Shown here piece after piece: positions 1-5,720 of a stretch of 7,421 bases of DNA (position 1 is the first letter of the stretch; every line of letters begins with the position of its first letter). A program made the translations under genes and the position numbers. The notes under the pieces are model-generated. The model did no database searches. It saw only the letters and a program-made list of their open reading frames with translations, and was not told the DNA's origin. This DNA is from JAWXCM01 sp034408745. Lineage in GTDB: Bacteria > Acidobacteriota > Terriglobia > Bryobacterales > Bryobacteraceae. The stretch is from positions 1 to 7,421 of the forward strand of contig JAWXCM010000253.1 in the NCBI GenBank assembly GCA_034408745.1, in the 5' to 3' direction.

Positions 1-134
1 ACGTGCACGACGTACACGCCACCGTCCTGCACGCGCTCGGACTCAATCACATCAACGTGACTTTCCTGCACAACGGCCGGTCTGAGCGTCCGACCATCGG
101 CGCAGGAGAAGTAATCAAAAAAGCGTTCGTTTAG
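1..134 (+). CDS. DUF1501 family protein, C-terminal end (partial)
   Basis: The reading frame enters from outside the window; its first complete codon is GTG at 3-5 and it ends at TAG 132-134, leaving 43 residues. The visible tail begins VHDVHATVLHALGL and continues with FLHNGRSERPTIG before ending IKKAFV. This matches the usual C-terminus of DUF1501 proteins, where a V-H-D-x-H-A-T-x-L-x-x-L-G-L block is followed by an N/H-G-R segment and a short V-I-K-E-like end. DUF1501 proteins are usually Tat-exported, are related to the alkaline phosphatase/sulfatase fold, and are typically encoded beside DUF1549/DUF1553 or sulfatase genes. Their biochemical activity is not settled. The start, signal peptide and catalytic part lie outside the window. 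A second DUF1501 piece, covering a more N-terminal part of the domain, lies at the other end of the window. Confidence 0.8.
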   Translation, partial: VHDVHATVLHALGLNHINVTFLHNGRSERPTIGAGEVIKKAFV

Positions 135-170
135 CGTTAGCATGAAAACATTGAAAGTATCGATGGCAGA

Positions 171-226
171 CCAGCCCTGGGGCTGGGCCAGGCGCAAGGA
201 TGCCTGGACCGTGGCAGGGCCACGGT
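171..226. repeat. Array of three abutting GC-rich hairpins, REP-like
   Basis: Three perfect inverted repeats follow each other almost without a gap. The first, at 171-186, has arms CCAGCC/GGCTGG and loop CTGG. The second, at 188-207, has arms CCAGGC/GCCTGG and loop GCAAGGAT. The third, at 208-226, has arms ACCGTGGC/GCCACGGT and loop AGG. No T-run follows on either strand, so a simple intrinsic terminator is unlikely, although the array sits about 35 bp downstream of the DUF1501 stop. It resembles a REP/BIME-like intergenic palindromic element or a structured RNA 3' end. Which of these it is cannot be decided from one copy. Confidence 0.55.
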
Positions 227-258
227 GCGGAAGGACTCGGGCCGCCGCTCCTGCAAAA

Positions 259-393
259 TGCGGCGCGCTGGGTGTGCGGATACACGCCGGTGACAATGGA
301 GCCACGGGAGGGTACGCAAACAGGGGCCTGGCAGTACGCCCGATCAAAGCGGTGACCGCTGGCCGCAATCGCGTCGAGTTTATTGTTTTGACT
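259..393 (-). pseudogene. Sulfatase fragment retaining the CVPSR active-site motif
   Basis: A minus-strand frame with no start codon reads NNKLDAIAASGHRFDRAYC and then QAPVCVPSRGSIVTGVYPHT. This is the active-site block of type I sulfatases: a T-P-N-L-D-like segment, the F-D-x-A-Y strand, and the C-x-P-S-R motif whose cysteine is converted to formylglycine. The motif cysteine codon is at 316-318 and the motif spans 304-318. Similarity fades after QRAA near 261, and upstream it starts only at about 387. About 45 residues survive of a protein normally of 450-550. The motif differs from the CSPTR of the intact sulfatase at 402-1808, so it comes from a different subfamily and is not a copy of that gene. 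It lies just past that gene's stop on the same strand. The + strand open frame at 142-405 is largely its antisense. Confidence 0.75.
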
Positions 394-401
394 TCCGACG
401 C

Positions 402-1808
402 CTAATCGTCCGCCTTCTTCTTTGGAACCCAGCTGAGACCTTCGGTTTCGCGTTGCGGATCGTGCTTGGGATTACGCGTGGGCATTGACGCGTCGATCTC
501 CTTCAGCCACTTATCGAGAAGACCTGCAAGTTCCGAGTGTTTGGCAGCCATCTTCGCGGTAAGGTCGACCTTCTCGCCGGGGTCGGCCTTCACGTTGTAC
601 AACTCCCGGCGATCATCCTCGTAAAAGCGGATCAGCTTGTAATCGCCGAGGCGGACCGCGGCGCCCGGTTCCCCGCCCTGGTTGCTGTAGTGGGGATAGT
701 GCCAGAAGAGAGGCCGCGGCTTTGAGGGGCGCGAGCCACGCAGCACGGGCAGAATGTTCTCACCGTCCGTGCCTTTCGCGTCCGCCAGCGTGGCGGCCCA
801 GTCGACGGTGGAGACCGGCACGTGCGAAACGGAACCGGGCTTCGTTACGCCGGGCCAGCGCACCAGCAGCGGAATGCGTATACCACCTTCGTAAAGGTGA
901 CCTTTGCCCTCACGAAGCGGCAGGTTTGAGGTTGTCGGTTTGCCCTGGAACTCCCGCGCCGTGAGACCACCGTTGTCCGAGGTGAAGATGACAACGGTGT
1001 TCCGTGTAAGGCCCGTGTCGTCGAGCTTCTTCAGCAGGCGGCCGATGAGCGTGTCGAACGTCTCGATCATGGCGGCGTACACGGGGTGGTACTGCCCGTT
1101 GGAGGGGGTTCGATTCTCGTATTTCGAGACGACTGGGCTCCGTGCTTCGAGGGGAATGTGGGGCAAATGGTGCGTAAGGTAGATAAAGAACGGCTTGTCT
1201 CCCCGGGCATCGATGAACTTCTCCGCTTCGAGGGTCAGGCGGTCCGCGCGGTCCTCACCGGGAGCGGGCGTGTGTGGCTTTTGCACGGTCCATGTGCCTG
1301 CCAGGTGACGTCCGGCGGTGTTGAACGAAAGGTCGAAACCCTGCGTATCAGGGGTGAAGCCGTCTGTGCCCAAATGCCACTTGCCGATCTCCGCGGTCAC
1401 GTATCCCCGCGCCCTGAGCATTTCCGCGAGTGTGGTCTCGGCCAGCGGCAGCTGCTGCTGAAACTGAGGGGGAATGAGTTTGGCGAAAGGCCTGGGCGGG
1501 CGCCCGGGTATGAAGTTTGTCAGGTGGAGACGGCCCGGGTACTTGCCTGTGAGAATGCTGGCGCGGGTTGGCGAGCAGACCGGACATGCTGAATACGCGT
1601 TGGTGAAGCGCACGGCCTGCTTCGCGAACCCATCCAGATGCGGGGTCTGGTAGAACTTGCTTCCGTAACAGCCCAAATCGGCCCAGCCGAGGTCGTCCAT
1701 AAGAATGAAGAGGATGTTCGGCTGCCGCGAGGGAGTCTGGGCTGCGGCAACGCCGGCGGAGGCCGTGAGTGTCTGCAGAAAGAGGCGGCGATTGATAGAG
1801 CTTTGCAT
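402..1808 (-). CDS. Tat-exported type I sulfatase (formylglycine-dependent arylsulfatase family)
   Basis: This 468-residue protein is normal length for a type I sulfatase, which hydrolyses sulfate esters. The N-terminus carries a twin-arginine signal (NRRLFLQ at 6-12, then a short hydrophobic stretch to AAAQ), so it is predicted to be exported folded. Catalytic features are intact: the metal-binding DD at 38-39, C-S-P-T-R at 78-82 with Cys78 as the formylglycine precursor, G-K-W-H-L-G at 142-147, H-H-L-P-H at 213-217, F-T-S-D-N-G-G at 275-281 with Asp278/Asn279 as metal ligands, and K303 in REGKGHLYEGGIR. The C-terminal subdomain has the usual WHYPHY and ELYNVKADPGE segments. No maturing enzyme is encoded here, so activation must come from elsewhere. 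The substrate cannot be read from the sequence. The start at 1806-1808 puts the Tat motif at the right distance; no Shine-Dalgarno is seen. It is divergent from the receptor gene, suggesting shared regulation. Confidence 0.93.
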   Translation of the reverse strand: MQSSINRRLFLQTLTASAGVAAAQTPSRQPNILFILMDDLGWADLGCYGSKFYQTPHLDGFAKQAVRFTNAYSACPVCSPTRASILTGKYPGRLHLTNFIPGRPPRPFAKLIPPQFQQQLPLAETTLAEMLRARGYVTAEIGKWHLGTDGFTPDTQGFDLSFNTAGRHLAGTWTVQKPHTPAPGEDRADRLTLEAEKFIDARGDKPFFIYLTHHLPHIPLEARSPVVSKYENRTPSNGQYHPVYAAMIETFDTLIGRLLKKLDDTGLTRNTVVIFTSDNGGLTAREFQGKPTTSNLPLREGKGHLYEGGIRIPLLVRWPGVTKPGSVSHVPVSTVDWAATLADAKGTDGENILPVLRGSRPSKPRPLFWHYPHYSNQGGEPGAAVRLGDYKLIRFYEDDRRELYNVKADPGEKVDLTAKMAAKHSELAGLLDKWLKEIDASMPTRNPKHDPQRETEGLSWVPKKKADD

Positions 1809-1818
1809 GCTGCCAATC

Positions 1819-1848
1819 TTGGTATCATCGGGCGGTCCCGAAAGTCAA
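1819..1848 (-). promoter_or_regulatory. Possible promoter of the sulfatase gene
   Basis: Read on the minus strand, TTGACT (1843-1848) is followed after 18 bp by TACCAA (1819-1824), preceded by a TG one base upstream as in an extended -10. The -10 element ends only 10 bases before the ATG, so the transcript would have a leader of a few bases at most. This fits the absence of a Shine-Dalgarno sequence. It is a pattern match only. Confidence 0.35.
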
Positions 1849-1862
1849 TGCTCCGGAACCAG

Positions 1863-1874
1863 CATTCGCGAATG
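1863..1874. promoter_or_regulatory. 12-bp perfect palindrome in the divergent promoter region, candidate operator
   Basis: CATTCGCGAATG is its own reverse complement. Its centre (1868/1869) lies close to the midpoint between the sulfatase start codon (1808) and the receptor start codon (1939). It is 14 bp upstream of the proposed sulfatase -35 and 27 bp upstream of the proposed receptor -35. A dimeric regulator bound here could control both genes. No regulator gene is visible in the window, so this rests on position and symmetry alone. Confidence 0.35.
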
Positions 1875-1901
1875 GCAAGGCGTCTGTAAGCTAATTCCTG
1901 C

Positions 1902-1931
1902 TTGCGGAGACTGGTGTGTCCGTAATATAGT
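1902..1931 (+). promoter_or_regulatory. Possible promoter of the TonB-dependent receptor gene
   Basis: TTGCGG (1902-1907) and TATAGT (1926-1931) are separated by 18 bp; an overlapping TAATAT (1923-1928) gives a 15-bp spacing. With the -10 ending 7 bases before ATG 1939, initiation would fall at or next to the start codon, giving a leaderless or nearly leaderless mRNA. The bases before the ATG are a run of C with no Shine-Dalgarno, which agrees with that reading. Confidence 0.35.
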
Positions 1932-1938
1932 TCCCCCC

Positions 1939-4900
1939 ATGCTTCGTTTGGTCTTGCTCTTGCTGTTTTCATTCGCGTTGTCGATGGCGCAATCGTCTTC
2001 CGGGTCCGTTACGGGACAGGTGAAAGACGCGAGCGATGCCGCGCTGCCCGGAGTTACGCTCCGGCTGGTCCATGCGGATACTGGCGTCCCTTACACGGCG
2101 ACGTCGAACAGCGTTGGGGAATACACCATTCCGTTGTTGCCCGCCGGTAAGTACGCTTTTACAGCGGAATCCGGGGGGTTCCAGACGTACTCGAGGCGCG
2201 AGCTTGTGGTGGAGCTCGGGCGCACGATCCGGCTCGATATCGCAATGCAGATCGGGCAGGTGAATGAGCGCGTGGAAGTCACCGGCACGCCGCCGATGCT
2301 GGAGAGTGAAACATCGTCTGTTGGCCAGTTGATTGAGAACAAAATGATCGCGGATATGCCGCTGAACGGGCGCCGGGTGGGCGACCTGCTCGGGCTGGTG
2401 GGCGGCGCGATCCGGGTTTCGGGAGACGTGCTGCGGCCTCGTATGGTCATATCTGGAGGGCGGGCGGACCGTCAGCAGTGGCTGCTGGACGGCGTGAACG
2501 CATCGAACCTCGCGCTGGAGATTCCGCAGGCGCTGTTCAATCCCCCGGTGGAAGCCGTGCAGGAGATCAAGGTCCATCAGAATGCCTACTCGGCCGAACT
2601 GGGCAACTCGTCGAGCGGCGTTGTGAGTGTGACGACGCGCTCTGGTACGAATCGCTTTACCGGGATGCTGTACGAGTATCTGCGCAACGATGCGCTCGAC
2701 GCACGAAACTTCTTCGCCGCCTCTAAGCCACCACTTCGCTGGAATGTGTTTGGCGGAGTGTTTGGCGGGCCGGTGATCCGCAACCGAACTTTCTTCTTCA
2801 CGAACCTGGAGTTTCAGCGACAGCGCGTTGGGGTGACTCGGATCTTCACCGTCCCGTCGGAACTGCAGCGGCGAGGTGATTTTTCGCAGACATTCACGGC
2901 CGGCGGTGCGCTAATCCCGATCTTCGATCCGGCCACCAATCGTGTGGATCCGGCCAATGCCACACGAACCATTCGTACGGCGTTTCCGGGCAATGTGATA
3001 CCCGCGAACCGCATCGACCCGGTCGGTATGAACATCATGCAGCAGTTTGCGCGCTCCAATCGGCCGGCCACCAACGTCGCGGGTGCGAACAACTTTCAGG
3101 CAAACACGTCGAACGCGCTGAACATCACGACCTGGACCTCGCGAGTAGACCACATCTTTCGGGAGAAGGATCGCGTCAGCGTCCGGTATGTGCTGCACGA
3201 CTTTCCCACTGCCAACGGAGTCGTGTTCGAGAACCCAGCCGCCGATCCGAATAACAATACGGCGGACCGCCGTGCGCACAGCCTGATGCTGAACCACATG
3301 CACATGTTCACGCCCACGCTGATGAATGATCTGCGGTTCAACTACCAGCCGCGGTATTTCATCAGTCTTTCGGCCGGGCTCGACGAAGGATGGCCGACGA
3401 AACTGGGACTGCGCGGCGTAAGTGACCGGGCCTTCCCCCGCGTGAACGTTGCGGGGTACGCGAGCCTGGGAGCGGGGACGCAGGAACGTCTGCAAGACCC
3501 CATTCAGGACAACCACCTTGTGAACAGCTTGAGTCTGTTTCGTGGCGGGCACTCGCTGAAGTTTGGCGGCGAGTACCGGCTGAGCAGGAACGCTGAGTAC
3601 TTCAACAATCAGATCTCCGGCGCCTTCGGCTTCGCGGTGCAGGGCACTTCGAACCCGGGCGTGAACAATACCGGCAACGCTGCCGCGAGTCTGCTGGTTG
3701 GGTTCCCGCAGTCGGCTAATATCCGGTTTGCCGATTATCTGGACCGGCGCTCGTCGTACTACGCGCTCTTTGTCCAGGACGACTGGAAGACCACCTCGAA
3801 CCTGACGCTGAATCTGGGCGTTCGCTGGGAGGCGCACACACCGCGCGTGGATGCGAACGACCGTCAAAACAGCATGGACCTGAATGCCCGGAATCCAGTA
3901 TCGGGCACACCCGGCATTCTCACTTTTGCCAGCCGGGACGGCGTGGGCCGCACGGTGTACAACGGCGACTGGAATAACTTTATGCCCAGGGTCGGTTTTG
4001 CCTGGAGGCCTGGAGGCAGTCAGCGAATTGTGATTCGGGGCGGGGCGGGCATCTTCTTCACAATTCCCAATCCCGGAGCGAACAGTGCAAGTGCGGGGTT
4101 TGAGACGGCGGGGGATTTTACCTCGGCGGACAACGGTGTTACCGCTCCATTCCTGCTGCGCACCGGCGTTCCGGATCTGTCCACGCGACCTGCGATTGGT
4201 CCGGGGTACGGCGCGGTCCCGGTGGGACAGGCGATCCGGTTCGCGCCGGAGTACTATGACGCTAACCGGCGGCTGGGGTACAGTCAGCAGTGGAACCTGA
4301 GCGTACAGCGCGACCTCAGGTGGAACACGATGGCCGAAATTGCTTACGTCGGCAATGTAGGACGCAAGCTGGATGCATCCAACAGTTCCATCAACCAGGT
4401 GCGTCCGGAACTGCTGGCCGCGGGAAATGCGCAAATCAGGCGCCCGTATCCGCAATTCGGAAATGTCACCCTGATTTCTCCCTTTTGGGGAAACTCGGCG
4501 TACCACGCCATGAATCTGAAAGTGGAAAAGAGGTTCAGCGACGGACTGACTTTCCTGGTCACTTACGGATTCGCAAAATTCATGGATGACGTGACCGCGG
4601 CCAACGAGCTTGGAGCGGTCGGCGGCGGCATTCAGAATCACTACGACCGGAGGAGCGAATGGTCACGGAGCGGAAACGATATCCGCAATCGAGTGGCGGC
4701 GAGTTCCACATATGAGCTGCCGTTTGGGCGCGGACGCAAATGGATGAGCCGGGGTGTACTGGCGACGCTTGCAGGCGGCTGGAATCTGGGCGCCATCGTC
4801 ACGCTGCAAAGCGGTCCGCCACTCGGTCTGGTGACGCAGGTGAATAATACGAATTCATTTAATCCGGGGTCGCAGCGGGTGGACGTCCTTCGCGATCCGA

Positions 4901-5217
4901 CGCTGCCGAAGAATGAACGCAGCGTGGACCGGTGGTTCGACACGGCCGCTGTGGCCCAGCCGGCTCAGTTTACGTTTGGCAATTCTGGCCGCGCGATTCT
5001 GGAATCCCCAGGCCTGGCTGTTGTGAACCTGTCTATGCTTAAGAACTTCGTGATCACTGAAAGATGGAACGTTCAGTTCCGGGCGGAGGCATTTAATGCT
5101 CTGAATCGGGCGAATTTTGACGATCCGGGTCGGGCACTGGGTGCGCCGACCTTCGGTGTCATCAACGCGGCGAGCGATCCGCGCAATCTGCAGCTTGGGC
5201 TGAAATTGCAGTTTTGA
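1939..5217 (+). CDS. Oar-like TonB-dependent receptor with N-terminal carboxypeptidase-regulatory domain
   Basis: This is a 1092-residue outer-membrane protein. Residues 1-17 form a signal peptide (hydrophobic LVLLLLFSFAL, likely cleavage after SMA). Residues about 22-105 form a carboxypeptidase-regulatory-like beta sandwich (GSVTGQVKDASDAALPGV, then GEYTIPLLPAGKY). A TonB-box-like ERVEVTG follows at 110-116. The plug domain spans about 125-235, with NGRRVGDLL, GGRADRQQWLLDGVN and GVVSVTTRSGTN. The rest is the large Oar/OmpA-related barrel seen in Acidobacteriota, including FGGPVIRNRTFFF near 275 and QDDWK near 613. It ends LKLQF, with the C-terminal aromatic typical of barrels. Length fits the family (about 1000-1200). 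The role is active uptake or sensing at the outer membrane driven by TonB; the substrate is unknown, though the divergent sulfatase suggests a sulfated or complex organic compound. The frame is open further upstream (from 1705), but ATG 1939 is chosen because the signal peptide starts there. Confidence 0.92.
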   Translation: MLRLVLLLLFSFALSMAQSSSGSVTGQVKDASDAALPGVTLRLVHADTGVPYTATSNSVGEYTIPLLPAGKYAFTAESGGFQTYSRRELVVELGRTIRLDIAMQIGQVNERVEVTGTPPMLESETSSVGQLIENKMIADMPLNGRRVGDLLGLVGGAIRVSGDVLRPRMVISGGRADRQQWLLDGVNASNLALEIPQALFNPPVEAVQEIKVHQNAYSAELGNSSSGVVSVTTRSGTNRFTGMLYEYLRNDALDARNFFAASKPPLRWNVFGGVFGGPVIRNRTFFFTNLEFQRQRVGVTRIFTVPSELQRRGDFSQTFTAGGALIPIFDPATNRVDPANATRTIRTAFPGNVIPANRIDPVGMNIMQQFARSNRPATNVAGANNFQANTSNALNITTWTSRVDHIFREKDRVSVRYVLHDFPTANGVVFENPAADPNNNTADRRAHSLMLNHMHMFTPTLMNDLRFNYQPRYFISLSAGLDEGWPTKLGLRGVSDRAFPRVNVAGYASLGAGTQERLQDPIQDNHLVNSLSLFRGGHSLKFGGEYRLSRNAEYFNNQISGAFGFAVQGTSNPGVNNTGNAAASLLVGFPQSANIRFADYLDRRSSYYALFVQDDWKTTSNLTLNLGVRWEAHTPRVDANDRQNSMDLNARNPVSGTPGILTFASRDGVGRTVYNGDWNNFMPRVGFAWRPGGSQRIVIRGGAGIFFTIPNPGANSASAGFETAGDFTSADNGVTAPFLLRTGVPDLSTRPAIGPGYGAVPVGQAIRFAPEYYDANRRLGYSQQWNLSVQRDLRWNTMAEIAYVGNVGRKLDASNSSINQVRPELLAAGNAQIRRPYPQFGNVTLISPFWGNSAYHAMNLKVEKRFSDGLTFLVTYGFAKFMDDVTAANELGAVGGGIQNHYDRRSEWSRSGNDIRNRVAASSTYELPFGRGRKWMSRGVLATLAGGWNLGAIVTLQSGPPLGLVTQVNNTNSFNPGSQRVDVLRDPTLPKNERSVDRWFDTAAVAQPAQFTFGNSGRAILESPGLAVVNLSMLKNFVITERWNVQFRAEAFNALNRANFDDPGRALGAPTFGVINAASDPRNLQLGLKLQF

Positions 5218-5221
5218 CATG

Positions 5222-5243
5222 GAGCGACCTGTCAGTCGCGCTC
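5222..5243. repeat. Imperfect inverted repeat just after the receptor gene
   Basis: GAGCGAC at 5222-5228 can pair with GTCGCGCTC at 5235-5243 if two bases bulge, leaving a CTGTCA loop. It starts 5 bp after the receptor stop codon but has no T-run on the + strand. It could be a weak terminator, a small REP-like palindrome, or chance in the end of the primase remnant it overlaps. Confidence 0.25.
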
Positions 5244-5420
5244 TGATTTCGGAGTGTAACCTTTGCGGCCATCAGGACTTTCCCATCTGACGGCGTACAC
5301 GTCTTCGCGGCCCCGAAACAGCTCACGAAACAGGCAGACCTTCGAATCACTTGAAAGCTTAAAGGCGGTCGGCGAGACTGATCGCTGTTCCGGCGGTTGC
5401 AGCCATGGGGCATCGTGGTG
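5232..5420 (-). pseudogene. Remnant of a TOTE-type primase/helicase protein (start of the primase domain)
   Basis: A minus-strand frame open from 5420 to the stop at 5232-5234 has no ATG or GTG start. From about 5357 it reads LSSDSKVCLFRELFRGRED, then VYAVRWESPDGRKGYTPKSE. This strongly resembles the opening of the archaeo-eukaryotic primase domain in TOTE conflict-system proteins, where a K-x-x-L-F-R-x-L-F-R-G-R-x-D-V-Y segment leads to R-W-E and G-Y-x-P blocks. Full proteins are many hundreds of residues and continue into a helicase; here the frame stops right after SERD, where family members often have a tryptophan. Upstream residues (WLQPPEQRSVSPTAFK) look like the linker that precedes the domain. 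What remains is about 40 recognisable residues truncated at both ends, so it is not functional. The assignment rests on remembered motif pattern, not a search. Confidence 0.6.
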
Positions 5421-5440
5421 TTACGCTTTCCGAGGACGCC

Positions 5441-5716
5441 ATGCTGAAGGTACGCGACGAACAACTCGATGCGATGGGCGAGCAGTCACCGGGTACGCCG
5501 AACATTGCCCCTTGTAAGACGACCGCTTCGTGGATCGAATTCCAGTTGTTGGACAAAAAGGTTCCAGGGGAGCAATACAAAGTCAAACTGCCGGACAGGT
5601 CTACCCGGGAAGGGCTGCTCGACAAGGACGGCAAGGTTCGTTTTGAACCGATCATTGCCGGCCAGGCCTCGATCTCGTTCCCGGGCTTCGATGAAAAAGA
5701 GTGGCGCTCACTCTGA
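5441..5716 (+). CDS. Small protein with a VgrG/type VI secretion-associated beta module
   Basis: This 91-residue protein is mostly one module: SWIEFQLLDKKVPGEQYKVK, then LPDRSTREGLLDKDGKVRFE and IAGQASISFPGFDEKEW. This pattern (W-I-E-x-x-L-x-D, V-P-G-E-x-Y-x-V-x-L-P-D, G-x-L-D-x-x-G, S-F-P) occurs as a C-terminal or stand-alone domain in VgrG-like spike proteins and other contractile-injection-associated proteins, where it may act as an adaptor or cargo-attachment domain. The loop between LLD and VPGE looks two to three residues shorter than usual. ATG 5441 is preferred because GAGG sits 5 bases upstream (5432-5435); ATG 5405 is in frame and would give 103 residues but lacks such a site. No other secretion genes are present, so it may be an orphan or a broken-off domain. 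It converges with the minus-strand gene with 4 bp between the stop codons. Confidence 0.55.
   Translation: MLKVRDEQLDAMGEQSPGTPNIAPCKTTASWIEFQLLDKKVPGEQYKVKLPDRSTREGLLDKDGKVRFEPIIAGQASISFPGFDEKEWRSL
5694..5714 (-). terminator. Possible intrinsic terminator of the minus-strand unknown gene
   Basis: On the minus strand AGAGTG (5709-5714) pairs with CACTCT (5698-5703) around a 5-base loop and runs into a short T-tract (5694-5698). It begins 6 bp past that gene's stop codon, the right place for a terminator. The stem is only 6 bp, and it lies inside the last codons of the convergent + strand gene. Confidence 0.4.
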
Positions 5717-5720
5717 CGCG

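Noticed and set aside
208..226. Reading the 8-bp hairpin as an intrinsic terminator for the DUF1501 gene
   Set aside because: No T-run follows on the + strand, and the hairpin is one of three in a row, so a repeat or structured element is the better description.
142..405. 87-residue + strand open frame between the DUF1501 tail and the sulfatase stop
   Set aside because: It has no ribosome-binding site and no recognisable family, it includes the hairpin array, and its second half is the antisense of a clear sulfatase active-site fragment.
1086..1592. 168-residue + strand open frame within the sulfatase
   Set aside because: It is the antisense of conserved catalytic segments of the sulfatase, with no family resemblance.
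1705..1938. Upstream in-frame extension of the TonB receptor
   Set aside because: The extra 78 residues overlap the opposite-strand sulfatase N-terminus and its promoter, while ATG 1939 begins a textbook signal peptide.
1969..2577. 202-residue minus-strand open frame over the receptor N-terminus
   Set aside because: It is the antisense of the signal peptide, regulatory domain and plug region, and has no independent support.
2911..4641. 576-residue minus-strand open frame inside the receptor gene
   Set aside because: It is long but lies wholly within a well-supported receptor. Its translation is rich in Arg/Val/His without domain motifs, as expected for an antisense frame in GC-rich coding DNA.
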